The notes under the pieces are model-generated. The model worked only from the letters and a program-made list of their open reading frames with translations. It made no database searches and was not told where the DNA came from. Source: DASQYE01 sp036389675 (GTDB lineage Bacteria; Acidobacteriota; Blastocatellia; Pyrinomonadales; Pyrinomonadaceae). Taken from it: 64,000 nt of DNA. Position 1 is the first letter of the stretch. Each line of letters opens with the position of its first letter. The translations under genes and the position numbers were made by a program. The DNA is taken from the NCBI GenBank assembly GCA_036389675.1, contig DASVWI010000021.1, forward strand, positions 310,001 through 374,000, read 5' to 3'. Positions 25,455-33,906 of this stretch are shown piece after piece.

Positions 25455-26075
25455 ATGAAAAGATACATCTTAGGATTAATATTGCTGCTTGCGCTTTCCG
25501 CGGCTGCTGCGGCTCAGGACAAAAGCAAAGTCGAGCGCGTGAAGGTCGAGGACGACCAGACCTATCTGGTGCTCTCAACGAAGAGAATCCAGACGATGGA
25601 GAAGGAGTTGGACGAGGCCGCGGCCAAGGGCTTTCGCGTGATGTTCGGCGGGCCGACCATGGCATTCGATATGGCGCTGCTGCTCAAGCGCACGCCGGAA
25701 ACAGTGGCCGCGCCCTACAGCTATAAAGTGCTGGCGACCTCGCGCATGAAGACGATGGAGAAAGAGCTGAATGAAATCTCCGCGAAGGGCTACCGTCTAC
25801 TGTCGCGCACGATCATCTTCAAGCAGGGATTCTTTACGGGAGAGCTGCTGATGATCATGGAACATGAGCCGCAGCCGAGTAAAAACTATGAGTACAAGCT
25901 GGTGGCGGCGAGCAAGGAGACCAAGCTGCACAGGAAGATTGACGAAGCAATCTCGCAGGGCTTCGTTCCCGTCACCATGATTACCATCGGCGATCACATC
26001 GTGGTCATGGAAAAAGAAGGCAAGACGAGCGACAAACCGAGCGCGCCGTCAGGAAGCGAGACGGGCGGGCAATAA
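25455..26075 (+). CDS. Secreted protein with three DUF4177-like repeats
   Basis: The 206-residue protein has a signal peptide (MKRYILGLILLLALSAAAAAQ). Three tandem copies of a ~50-residue unit follow: YLVLSTKRIQTMEKELDEAA, YKVLATSRMKTMEKELNEIS and YKLVAASKETKLHRKIDEAI. Each unit runs strand-helix-GF/GY-strand, like the DUF4177 fold. The tail is Ser/Gly/Lys rich. The function is unknown. The internal triplication is clear from the aligned MEKEL and KGF/KGY positions. Confidence 0.75.
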   Translation: MKRYILGLILLLALSAAAAAQDKSKVERVKVEDDQTYLVLSTKRIQTMEKELDEAAAKGFRVMFGGPTMAFDMALLLKRTPETVAAPYSYKVLATSRMKTMEKELNEISAKGYRLLSRTIIFKQGFFTGELLMIMEHEPQPSKNYEYKLVAASKETKLHRKIDEAISQGFVPVTMITIGDHIVVMEKEGKTSDKPSAPSGSETGGQ

Positions 26076-26314
26076 ACGGTCGGCCAGCCGTCGCCGCCGG
26101 TTGCGAATCGCTGCGCTCATACGAAACCTCGTACGAAAATCCATAATCATGCTCGCTCTGTTTTAATTCTCACCTGAGCGCCCGCCCCATCCCTGTTTTC
26201 ATACCCAGACGAAGCGAATTTATTGCCACGGGTCGAACTTAGACGGGCCGGTGATCGTAGAGGTTCATGCCTTTTTTGAAACTCTTCGACAAACCGACAT
26301 TGGAGGAAAGCTTT

Positions 26315-27394
26315 ATGTTGCTGGCCCGTGTTTGCCTGTTGGCGCTGCTCCTTTTCTTGCCGCTGATCGTTTCAGGCCAGAGCGGAAACTTTGAGGTGGT
26401 GAAGGTCGCCGAGGGTGTCTATGCGGCGATACGCAGGGAGCCGCCGGGTTTGACCGTCAACGCCAACAGCGTTTTCATCATCAACGAAGCGGACGTGGTC
26501 GTCGTTGACACGACGCTGACACCGGGCACGGCGAAAGAGTTGCTGGCCGCCCTTCGACGGCTGACGACCAAGCCTGTGAAGTACGTCATCAATACGCACT
26601 GGCACGATGACCATATCATGGGCAATCAGGTCTTTCGCGACGCCTTCCCCGGCGTTGAGTTCATCGCCCACGCCCGCACGCGCGAGTATCTGCCGACCAC
26701 CGGCCTCGCCAATCGTAAGCAGGCGATGGCGAAGGGCGGATACCCTTCGTTCATCGCTTTTCTACGGCAGCGTCTTGAGAAGAACGAGAGCGTCTTCGGT
26801 GGGCCTATGGACGAGGAGGAACGCGCGACCTACGCGAGCGACCTGAAGATCGCCGAAGCCTACATGGCGGAGAATCCCGCCGTGGAGATAGTCCTGCCGA
26901 CGATCACGCTCGAAGATCACCTGACGCTCTACAGGGGCAATCGCACGATAGAGATTCTTCATCAGGGGCGCGGGCATACGAGCGGCGACATCGTTGTTCA
27001 TCTGCCCAGAGAAGGCGTCGTCATTACGGGCGATCTGGTGATCTCGCCTGTCCCCTATGTCGGCAACCCGCAATCGCACCCGGGAGACTGGGCACAGACG
27101 CTGGAAAAGCTGATCGCACTTCATCCGACCGCCATCGTTCCGGGCCACGGGCCGGTGCTGCGCGACGACTCTTATCTCAGGCTCATGGCGAGGCTGTTCG
27201 CCTCCATCAAGCAACAGGTCGAAGCGGCGGTGGCGCGCGGCGAGACGCTGGAACAGACGCGCAAGAGCGTCAAACTGGATGAGTTTCGGAAATTATTCGC
27301 CGGGGATTCCCGTATGAGGAAAGACATTTTCGGCAGCTACGTCGTCGGCCCGGCGATTGACGCCGCCTTTAACGACGCATCCGCGAAGCGATAA
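26315..27394 (+). CDS. Secreted metallo-beta-lactamase-fold hydrolase
   Basis: The ~359-residue protein has a signal peptide (MLLARVCLLALLLFLPLIVSG). Its MBL-fold metal sites include THWHDDHIMGNQ (HxHxDH), the bridging Asp in VVITGDLVISP and the late His in IVPGHGPVL. The start at ATG 26315 follows GGAGGAAAGCTTT; the longer frame to 26267 lacks such a site. Related proteins include QuiP/SoxH-like and periplasmic beta-lactamase-like hydrolases; the substrate is open. A tRNA-Arg gene follows on the other strand. Confidence 0.88.
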   Translation: MLLARVCLLALLLFLPLIVSGQSGNFEVVKVAEGVYAAIRREPPGLTVNANSVFIINEADVVVVDTTLTPGTAKELLAALRRLTTKPVKYVINTHWHDDHIMGNQVFRDAFPGVEFIAHARTREYLPTTGLANRKQAMAKGGYPSFIAFLRQRLEKNESVFGGPMDEEERATYASDLKIAEAYMAENPAVEIVLPTITLEDHLTLYRGNRTIEILHQGRGHTSGDIVVHLPREGVVITGDLVISPVPYVGNPQSHPGDWAQTLEKLIALHPTAIVPGHGPVLRDDSYLRLMARLFASIKQQVEAAVARGETLEQTRKSVKLDEFRKLFAGDSRMRKDIFGSYVVGPAIDAAFNDASAKR

Positions 27395-27429
27395 ACGCAA
27401 GCAGGCTGGAACGGGCGTCTGAAAATATA

Positions 27430-27505
27430 TGGTGCCCCCGGCAAGACTTGAACTTGCGACCCCCTGCTTAGGAGGCAGGTGCTCTATCCACTGAGCTACG
27501 GGAGC
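27430..27505 (-). tRNA. tRNA-Arg (anticodon CCT)
   Basis: The minus strand folds into a full cloverleaf. The acceptor GCTCCCG pairs with CGGGGGC, the D arm is GCTC/GAGC, the anticodon arm CCTGC/GCAGG has loop CTCCTAA, and the T arm GCAAG/CTTGC has loop TTCAAGT. An encoded CCA ends the gene. The anticodon CCT reads AGG (Arg). Confidence 0.95.
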
Positions 27506-27555
27506 ACTCGTCTGGATGACGTTAACAGATGCGCGACGGCACAGTCCAGTTTCCG

Positions 27556-28077
27556 CTATGACTGGTACTTGATGAGCGAGCGCACGTCGTATCCTTCAAG
27601 GCGCTTGCGACCGGGCAGGAATTCCAGCTCGACGACGAAGACCAGCCCCACCACCGTGCCGCCCAAATCCTCGACCAGATCGACGACGGCGCGCGCCGTG
27701 CCGCCTGTGGCGAGCAGATCGTCGGCGATGATGACGCGGTGGCCCTGTCCGATGGCGTCGCGGTGAATCTCCAGCGTGTCCTGCCCGTACTCAAGATCGT
27801 AAGAGATGGAGGCGCACTCGGCAGGGAGCTTGCGCGGCTTGCGTACAGGCACGAAGCCCGCGCCCATGTGATAAGCCAGCGCCGGGGCGAAGATGAAGCC
27901 GCGCGCCTCTACGCCGATCACCGTATCGACCTTGACGCCCTCGAATTGCGAGGCGAGCGCGTCAACCGTGCGGCGCAACCCTTCCGGCTGCTTGAGCAGC
28001 GTCGTGATGTCATAGAAATTGATGCCGGGCTTTGGAAAGTCCGGCACTTCGCGAATCATAGCTTTGAGTTCATTCAT
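27556..28077 (-). CDS. apt: Adenine phosphoribosyltransferase
   Basis: The 173-residue enzyme salvages adenine with PRPP to AMP. It starts MNELKAMIREVPDFPKPGI, the classic Apt N-terminus, and has the substrate loop GVEARGFIFAPALAY and the PRPP motif VIIADDLLATGGTA. It lies downstream of the acylphosphatase gene on the same strand, separated by a small hairpin of heptad units. Confidence 0.96.
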   Translation of the reverse strand: MNELKAMIREVPDFPKPGINFYDITTLLKQPEGLRRTVDALASQFEGVKVDTVIGVEARGFIFAPALAYHMGAGFVPVRKPRKLPAECASISYDLEYGQDTLEIHRDAIGQGHRVIIADDLLATGGTARAVVDLVEDLGGTVVGLVFVVELEFLPGRKRLEGYDVRSLIKYQS

Positions 28078-28088
28078 AATCTTCGATA

Positions 28089-28121
28089 GATGTCAGATGC
28101 CGGATGTTAGTAACTGACATC
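28089..28121. repeat. Heptad-type hairpin (ATGTCAG type) between acylphosphatase and apt
   Basis: The units ATGTCAG, ATGCCGG and ATGTTAG follow one another every 7 bases, and GATGTCAG pairs with CTGACATC. It lies between the acylphosphatase stop and the apt start. Confidence 0.6.
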
Positions 28122-28135
28122 GAGCGTCTGCCTTC

Positions 28136-28411
28136 TCATCTTTCTATCCGAAAATGAGAGTAAGAGCCTGTGGGCTCGATTGAAATCTCCTCGATGTTTT
28201 CCACCTGCGAAAAGGTTGGGCCGGCGGCCAGATCGTGCTTGAAGCCTTCGACGCTTTCGAGCGGGCCTTCAGCCACGACCTCGACGCGCCCGTCCGGCAG
28301 ATTACGCACGTAGCCCGTGACCTGATGGCGGGCGGCGGCGCGCTGCGCGAAATAACGGTAGCCCACCTTCTGCACTTCCCCGCTGATCAAAAACTTGCGT
28401 GCCGTCTTCAT
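28136..28411 (-). CDS. acyP: Acylphosphatase
   Basis: The 91-residue protein has the acylphosphatase signature: FLISGEVQKVGYRYFAQRAA with the catalytic Arg (GYR), and TGYVRNLPDGRVEVVAEG with the catalytic Asn. It hydrolyses acyl phosphates such as carbamoyl or 1,3-bisphosphoglycerate. The start is ATG 28411, with AAGGGG upstream; the longer frame adds 19 unlikely residues. Confidence 0.93.
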   Translation of the reverse strand: MKTARKFLISGEVQKVGYRYFAQRAAARHQVTGYVRNLPDGRVEVVAEGPLESVEGFKHDLAAGPTFSQVENIEEISIEPTGSYSHFRIER

Positions 28412-28481
28412 CCCCTCGAACCCCTTGATCCTGATAGTGTGGGCCTGAGCATAGACCCGCTCAAACAATCTGCCGACGCTC

Positions 28482-28724
28482 TTAACGATCTTTCGCCCGC
28501 GAGGAGCCCCTGTTCGCCTGCGAATGATGCTCGCTCATCTCTGAAGTTGAAAGGAAGAGATGTGGCCTTTTCCCGCCGATTAATCTTCCGTCATCGGCGG
28601 ACGGACGAAGCAGCTCGCGCCAGCGCATCTGCCCCAGCTCTTTCGCCCCGAAAAGCTTGGAGATAAGCAGGTAGGCGAGCACAAACCAGAAGGCGAATAA
28701 TAAACCGATACCGATCTCACTCAT
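28482..28724 (-). CDS. Small single-pass membrane protein
   Basis: A predicted 80-residue protein. Residues 3-25 (EIGIGLLFAFWFVLAYLLIS) form one membrane helix; the rest is a basic, Ser-rich cytoplasmic tail. The ATG at 28724 is preceded by GGGAGG at 8 bases, which supports translation. The open frame extends upstream to 28928, but that part looks non-coding. No family recognised. It sits between hemQ and acylphosphatase on the same strand. Confidence 0.55.
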   Translation of the reverse strand: MSEIGIGLLFAFWFVLAYLLISKLFGAKELGQMRWRELLRPSADDGRLIGGKRPHLFLSTSEMSEHHSQANRGSSRAKDR

Positions 28725-28931
28725 CTCGAAATCCTCCCACCAGCCGTCGCTTATAAAGGGTTTGCCTGACTTCCCGGCTCTACCGTCTGAACAGTCTGCT
28801 CTGAGCCCAGCGCCCGTCGGCGTGCGGGAGAATAACACAGTCGCCGCGCGGCTCGCATCCCCGTTTAAATCAGGGCCAAAGGCCGGATAAAGGCAGCCCG
28901 CAGCGGCGCTCGCAATTTCCCTCCTCAAGCC

Positions 28932-29705
28932 TTAGCCGAGCGCGTTCAGACATTCGGCGAGCGTGCGTTGACGACAGGTGAACATAGGCGTATCGCGCAG
29001 GGTGAAGGAGCTGGCCTTGGTCTCGCGCAGCTCCTGAACGAGGTCAAGGAAATCCGCCGGCTCGTTCGTCTCAAAGGCGACGACGAACTCCTGATCGTCA
29101 AGGCCGAATGAGTAGGTCGTGTGAAGCTTGACCGAGCGATATTTCGAGCCGATGCGTATGTGCTCGTCCATCATCTCCTGCCGCTGCTCCGGCGAGCGCG
29201 AGTACCAGTCGCGCGTTTTGACGAACGGGTAGACGAACAGATACTCAGACCTGCCGGGAACGATGTGCAGGCGGTCTTCGACGTGTTCGGGATTATCCTT
29301 GTCTATGTACATCGAGCGCTTGGTCATCGAGAGAAAGGACTGCGTCGCTTCAAGGTACTGGCCGAGGCGCGTGCGGTTGAGCCGCGTCGTCATCTCCTGA
29401 AACGGATCGAGCTGGTAGCCTATACGCCAGATCATCATCTCGACATTGGTGCGCAGGCCCACGAGCGAGTAGGTGTGAATCAGCATCTCGCGTCGAAACT
29501 CTTCGACCGCATCGACGAACTCCTGCCGGGCCTCCGCCTTCTCCGTCTCCATCAGCATGCGCCACTCCGGGCGCGCGCGATAGAAAGTAAAGTTGACGAA
29601 CTGGCGCGGCAAGTTGGGACGCGGGCGCTCGCCTTCGGTGGCGTTTCCTGCCAGACGCAACGATGTCCGGCCAGTCTCGCCGTCAGGATTTTCAGAATTG
29701 CCCAT
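28932..29705 (-). CDS. hemQ: Chlorite-dismutase-family heme protein, HemQ-like coproheme decarboxylase
   Basis: The 257-residue protein fits the HemQ/ChdC branch of the chlorite dismutase family. FVNFTFYRARPEWRML opens the ferredoxin-like fold, YPFVKTRDWY resembles the substrate Tyr/Lys region of coproheme decarboxylases, and His in VKLHTTYSFGLDDQEFVVAFE is the expected proximal heme ligand. HemQ makes protoheme from coproheme in the coproporphyrin-dependent pathway. The first ~35 residues are a variable polar extension. It is divergent from a Rieske/cytochrome b group that needs heme. A non-HemQ heme-binding role is possible. Confidence 0.82.
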   Translation of the reverse strand: MGNSENPDGETGRTSLRLAGNATEGERPRPNLPRQFVNFTFYRARPEWRMLMETEKAEARQEFVDAVEEFRREMLIHTYSLVGLRTNVEMMIWRIGYQLDPFQEMTTRLNRTRLGQYLEATQSFLSMTKRSMYIDKDNPEHVEDRLHIVPGRSEYLFVYPFVKTRDWYSRSPEQRQEMMDEHIRIGSKYRSVKLHTTYSFGLDDQEFVVAFETNEPADFLDLVQELRETKASSFTLRDTPMFTCRQRTLAECLNALG

Positions 29706-29861
29706 CTCGAATTTTACCTCTGAAGAGATTCTCTTAAATTATTATCGCGCAGTTTCTATTCTTCGGTTAGAATGCGCCGACAGTCAAAAGCTATTCTGCG
29801 GCGAACTTTGCCGGATTGCAACCGCCGCAAAAGTCCCGTTCGGTTTCTATAGATCACAATT

Positions 29862-30404
29862 ATGCCTGACGAATCTTCCGACCAGACCCCGCCAGAGAAA
29901 ACTGAGCTGCCAGACCCCGGGCGCAGAAATTTTCTGCTGCTGCTCCCTCTGGGTATCTTCGCGGGCGTGGCCGCCACCATTGCGACCGCGGCTTTTCGAT
30001 ACCTGCGCCCCATCTACGCCCAATCAGAAGGGAAATGGTCTAACGTCGCTCCCATCTCGCAACTCAAGGGCGACAAGCCGATCATGCGCAGCATTATCGC
30101 GGAACACGAGGCGGCCTGGGCCGCCACCAGCGAGGAGCACTTCGTCTACGTCCTGCCGGGCGAGCGTCATCAGGCGCTCTCAAGCGTCTGCCCGCACGAG
30201 GGCTGCAACGTCAGCTGGCGCGATGATACCAACGGCTTCTTCTGCCCTTGCCACGACAGCTACTTCGCCAGCGACGGCTCGCGCGTGAGCGGCCCGTCGC
30301 GGCGCGGCCTCGACCCGCTTCCGACCCGCGAGCGCGACGGGATACTTCAGGTGCAATACCAGACCTTCATCAACAATACGGAAGAGCGCATCGTGCGCGG
30401 ATGA
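29862..30404 (+). CDS. Rieske [2Fe-2S] protein of a bc-type complex
   Basis: The 180-residue protein has a short polar N-terminus with a twin-arginine-like GRRNFLLLLPLG and one membrane helix. The Rieske domain has CPHEGC and CPCHDS, giving the two Cys and two His cluster ligands. GPSRRGLDPLP matches the conserved Pro loop. It lies 21 bp before the cytochrome b gene and with it forms the core of a quinol:cytochrome c oxidoreductase. Confidence 0.92.
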   Translation: MPDESSDQTPPEKTELPDPGRRNFLLLLPLGIFAGVAATIATAAFRYLRPIYAQSEGKWSNVAPISQLKGDKPIMRSIIAEHEAAWAATSEEHFVYVLPGERHQALSSVCPHEGCNVSWRDDTNGFFCPCHDSYFASDGSRVSGPSRRGLDPLPTRERDGILQVQYQTFINNTEERIVRG

Positions 30405-30425
30405 AATGACGAGCGAGCCCCATAG

Positions 30426-31991
30426 ATGAAAGACGAGCAGAACCCATATCTCCCGCGCAAGGTCAGGCGCTGGCTCTCGCGCTGGACGACGCTCGAAGAC
30501 ATCGAGCGCTCGCTGGTCGACGAGCCTTCGACGGGGCTCGAAGCATGGGCACGCACGACCGCCGGGGTGGTCGCGATGCTCGTCGCGCTGCAAGGTGTGA
30601 CGGGCGTGCTGCTGGCTTTCTACTACGTGCCCTCTGCGGAGAGCGCGCACACGACGGTCGCCTACATCGAGAAGGTGCTGCCCGCCGGCTCATGGCTGCG
30701 TGCCCTGCATCATTACGGCTCGCAGTGGCTGACGCTCTTTCTGGTTCTGCATCTGGCCCAGATGTTCTGGCGCAAGGGCTACAGTCGAAGGCCCGTCGGC
30801 TGGATATCGACCGTGATCCTGCTCTCGCTGGTGCTGGCGGGCGGAGCGACGGGCTACTCTCTGCCCTGGGACGCGCGCGCCTATTTCGGAACGCGCGTGA
30901 CCGAAGGCATAGCGGGCGGCATGCCACTGGTCGGCAACGCCGCGCGCCAGTGGTTGATCGGCGGCATGGAGATTACACCCGTGACGCTGGCGCGATTCTT
31001 CGCCCTGCACGTGCTGGTCGTGCCCGTGCTGATCCTGCTGCTGGTGACGGCGCGGCTCTTCGTTTTTCGCGAGCGCGGCATCGTCAGCGACGAGGAGGAG
31101 CGGCGGCTGGAAGGATGGATGTTCGGGCAGGTGGCGCGCAACGCTGTCGCAGCCGGAGTAGTCTTTCTGGCGCTCGCGCTCTGGGCGTCAAAATTCTATG
31201 CGCCGCTTGGGCCAGCCGCCGATACGGCAGCGCCCGGTTATCTGCCTCGCCCCGGCGCACAGTTTCTCTGGCTCTTCCAGCTGCTCAAGTACCTGCCGGG
31301 CCGCATCGCTTCGACCGTCGCCGTCGCGCTTCCGGCGTTGATCTTCATCGGCCTCGCGTCGCTCCCCTTTCTCAATCCGCCGCGTCTCAAGAAGATGATG
31401 AACAGGCCGCGCCGCACTCTGGGCGTCGCGCTCTTCATCATGGGCTTTGCGCTCTTTACGACGATGACCGTTATCGCCTACGTGGAGGATGCGCGCGACC
31501 CGCGCGTGCACGACCAGCTCGCCAGACAGACCAAGGAGGAGGAAGCTTTCCGCGCCGCGCCCTTTACGCCACTACGCACGCGCACAAGCGAATCGCTGAT
31601 AGAGGATGAGCAGGAGGCGACGACGGGCGACGGCACGGGAGGAGCGACGACGGGTGGCGCGCAGGCAGGAGGAGCGAGCCCGACGCCTGTGCCCGCCAAC
31701 GCCGGTTCGTCACCGGCGACGACGAACAATGTTTCGTCATCGTCGCCGCCCGATTCCTACATCACAAACTGCTCGGGCTGTCATGGCACGCGCGGTCAGG
31801 GCGTCTTTCCCTTCCCGCGCCTGATAGGCATCTCAAGCAAGCCGCGCCGCAGCGTCGAAGACCTCGTAGGGATTATCAACGACCCGGCGGCCTACGGCCT
31901 TGAGCCGACCATGCCCGGCTTCGCCAATAAGATATCGGACAGTGACAAACGCGAGATCGCCGCGTGGATTGCCGTGCTCAGGAAACGCTGA
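30426..31991 (+). CDS. Cytochrome b (b6 plus subunit-IV type) fused to a cytochrome c domain
   Basis: The 521-residue protein joins a cytochrome b N-terminal region (about 1-215), a C-terminal region (230-355), a Gly/Thr/Pro/Ser-rich linker (390-440) and a c-type heme domain with C449-S-G-C452-H453. The first helix pair has His95 and His109, 14 apart, as expected. In the other heme helix His195 is present, but the partner position 15 residues later is Arg210. The Qo motif, usually PEWY, reads PGAQ (276-279) in PRPGAQFLWLFQLLKY. Both changes sit in otherwise well-conserved surroundings. It is co-transcribed with the Rieske gene. Quinol oxidation by this subunit is therefore likely modified. 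Confidence 0.88.
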   Translation: MKDEQNPYLPRKVRRWLSRWTTLEDIERSLVDEPSTGLEAWARTTAGVVAMLVALQGVTGVLLAFYYVPSAESAHTTVAYIEKVLPAGSWLRALHHYGSQWLTLFLVLHLAQMFWRKGYSRRPVGWISTVILLSLVLAGGATGYSLPWDARAYFGTRVTEGIAGGMPLVGNAARQWLIGGMEITPVTLARFFALHVLVVPVLILLLVTARLFVFRERGIVSDEEERRLEGWMFGQVARNAVAAGVVFLALALWASKFYAPLGPAADTAAPGYLPRPGAQFLWLFQLLKYLPGRIASTVAVALPALIFIGLASLPFLNPPRLKKMMNRPRRTLGVALFIMGFALFTTMTVIAYVEDARDPRVHDQLARQTKEEEAFRAAPFTPLRTRTSESLIEDEQEATTGDGTGGATTGGAQAGGASPTPVPANAGSSPATTNNVSSSSPPDSYITNCSGCHGTRGQGVFPFPRLIGISSKPRRSVEDLVGIINDPAAYGLEPTMPGFANKISDSDKREIAAWIAVLRKR

Positions 31992-32073
31992 CGGGGACGA
32001 ACAGTGCTGGCAAGAAGTGGAAGCGATACGCATCCTACTTCGAGCTTCCGGTTTACCCCTTCACTCTTATCCT

Positions 32074-32103
32074 TTGAAAATCTGCGCGGGCATGAACTAT
32101 ACT
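32074..32103 (+). promoter_or_regulatory. Promoter upstream of the cytochrome c lipoprotein gene
   Basis: TTGAAA (32074-32079), an 18-base spacer and TATACT (32098-32103) lie about 70 bases before the ATG, suggesting separate transcription from the Rieske/cytochrome b pair. Confidence 0.5.
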
Positions 32104-32173
32104 CGCTCCCGCTTTGAACCAACCCTTTGCATGCTCGTAAGTAAGATTCCAGTTCATTCGGAGAAACAACGGG

Positions 32174-32629
32174 ATGAAACCCATCAAGCTCGCGCTCGCG
32201 GCCACCATTGCCACGGCGATTTTCGCCCTCGCCTGCACCAATACGACCAATAACAATCCGGTATCGAACGCCAACACAGGAACTCCTGCCACAGGGTCAG
32301 CGTCTCCGGCGGCGACCCTGAGCCCAAGCCCCACGCCAGCCGATGAATTTGCGCGCACGCGCGTCATCTACGCGGAGAGCTGTACGGTCTGTCATGGGCC
32401 TAAAGGCGACGGCGGCACGGTCAAGATTCAGGGCAAGCAGCTCAAAGTCCCCAGCCTCAAAGAGGGCCACGCGCTCAATCACAACGAGGAGCAGCTAGCC
32501 AAGCAGATCAGCGTCGGCGGCGACGGCATGCCGGCCTTCAAAGATCGCCTCAAGCCGGAAGAGATCAACGATCTCGTCCGCCTGATACGCAAAGAATTTC
32601 AGGGCAAACCAGCCGCACCGGCCAAGTAA
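32174..32629 (+). CDS. Cytochrome c lipoprotein
   Basis: The 151-residue protein has a lipoprotein signal ending FALAC, an Asn/Thr/Pro/Ser-rich linker, and a single c-heme domain with CTVCHG. The Met ligand lies in SVGGDGMPAFKDRL. It is a likely electron acceptor of the preceding bc-type complex, tethered to the outer face of a membrane. It has its own promoter-like sequence. Confidence 0.9.
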   Translation: MKPIKLALAATIATAIFALACTNTTNNNPVSNANTGTPATGSASPAATLSPSPTPADEFARTRVIYAESCTVCHGPKGDGGTVKIQGKQLKVPSLKEGHALNHNEEQLAKQISVGGDGMPAFKDRLKPEEINDLVRLIRKEFQGKPAAPAK

Positions 32630-32901
32630 AGCGATAGCACGGCGGCGGCCAGCACCCGGCAAGGCATACCGTCCCGCCCCTTTGCGGAACACTCCCCCGG
32701 CTTTCTCATCATTGGGATTGACGCTGTGGAGGAATAGCAGTAGAGTCCGATTTACCGGTTGGCCTTCTTCGATAGAAGATAAGAGCCGGACGGGTTGCCC
32801 CTACTTGCATCTGCATTTCAATCCTCAACGCTAACGGCCATGAAGGTCAACTGCTGTCATTTCAGCAGTCAGTCTAAGACTTTGAAGAGGAGCTTGAGAG
32901 A

Positions 32902-33462
32902 ATGTTGAGATTTAATAAAACCTCGCCTGAGGAGAAACGCGAGAGCGAAACGACCATGGATCAACCGCCGCAGCCAGCCGCTTCCCCATACGAAGGCAGT
33001 ATGCACAACCAAACACCGGCCCACACGCAGACGACCACCTCGGCCATGACCGAGAGCGAATCGCTGGCGCGCGACATCAAGGAAGGACTTCTGAGCGGTT
33101 TCGTCGGCAACGGCACGGAACTGACCGGCGAAGCCAACTTCAAAGGGATGCTGCGCGTTGACGGCCATCTGTCGGGGAAAGTCCACTCTGACGAAGGCAC
33201 GCTGATCGTCAGCAGCAACGGAGTGATCGACGCCAACATAGAGGTCGCCGTCGCGCAGATACACGGGACGGTCAACGGCGACATCACCGCCACCAAGCGC
33301 ATAGAGATGGGCCGCGTCGCGAAAGTCACCGGCAACATCCAGACGCCTTCGCTCGTCATCGAGCACGGCGCTGTCTTTGAAGGCGGATGTCGCATGACCA
33401 AAGCCGACGACGCGAGCCGCAACGGCAACAAAGAGAAGCAGGCTGCCAGCAGCACAAGATAA
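32902..33462 (+). CDS. Bactofilin family cytoskeletal protein
   Basis: The 186-residue protein has a polar, Gln/Thr/Pro-rich N-terminus of about 65 residues. A bactofilin core follows from about residue 68: GTELTGEANFKGMLRVDGHL, GTLIVSSNGVIDANIEVAVA and GTVNGDITATKRIEMGRVAK, a right-handed beta-helix of short repeats. Bactofilins polymerise without nucleotide and scaffold cell-shape or envelope processes. GAGGAG precedes the ATG. The 270-bp upstream spacer has an ACTGCTG/CAGCAGT dyad near 32850-32870. A terminator hairpin follows. Confidence 0.92.
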   Translation: MLRFNKTSPEEKRESETTMDQPPQPAASPYEGSMHNQTPAHTQTTTSAMTESESLARDIKEGLLSGFVGNGTELTGEANFKGMLRVDGHLSGKVHSDEGTLIVSSNGVIDANIEVAVAQIHGTVNGDITATKRIEMGRVAKVTGNIQTPSLVIEHGAVFEGGCRMTKADDASRNGNKEKQAASSTR

Positions 33463-33468
33463 ACGATG

Positions 33469-33524
33469 GCCCGGCGACGACCGAGTGCGCGTCCTCGCGC
33501 TCTCACTTTTCTGCCGGGCTTTCC
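33469..33524 (+). terminator. Compound hairpin terminator after bactofilin
   Basis: GCCCGGC pairs with GCCGGGC, enclosing a second stem (GAGTGCGCG with CGCGCTCTC). TTTCC follows. It starts 7 bases after the bactofilin stop. Confidence 0.55.
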
Positions 33525-33670
33525 TCTCCCAAAACGATTTTAAGCGCCGGAACATCTGACTCCTCTTCGCCATGACCGCGAACCTTGCTCTCGCGGCCAT
33601 CAATCGACCGTGTCGCTTTGGTCGGCGTGACAGAGAAGCGGAAAACCAATAAAATGTCCGGGCATCAAAT

Positions 33671-33747
33671 GCACCCGTAGCTCAGTTGAATAGAGCGCCT
33701 GACTTCGGATCAGGAGGTCGAAGGTTTGAGTCCTTCCGGGTGTACCA
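33671..33747 (+). tRNA. tRNA-Arg (anticodon TCG)
   Basis: The cloverleaf has acceptor GCACCCG with CGGGTGT (a G1-U72 wobble), D arm GCTC/GAGC, anticodon arm CCTGA/TCAGG with loop CTTCGGA, T arm GAAGG/CCTTC, and an encoded CCA. The anticodon TCG reads CGA (Arg). A GGGTAGCC/GGCTGCCC hairpin just downstream (about 33768-33796) may terminate it. Confidence 0.94.
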
Positions 33748-33906
33748 ACATTAAATCGGGGTCAGAAGGGGTAGCCAGCGCACGGGCTGCCCTTAATTGT
33801 GTCGCGCCGTGATGCATTCCCGCCGCCCAGACGTTATAATTACGGGTTCGTTAATCAGCCATATTGTTGATCGTCTGATCTCAGAATATTTGGAGTCTGC
33901 TCTTAA

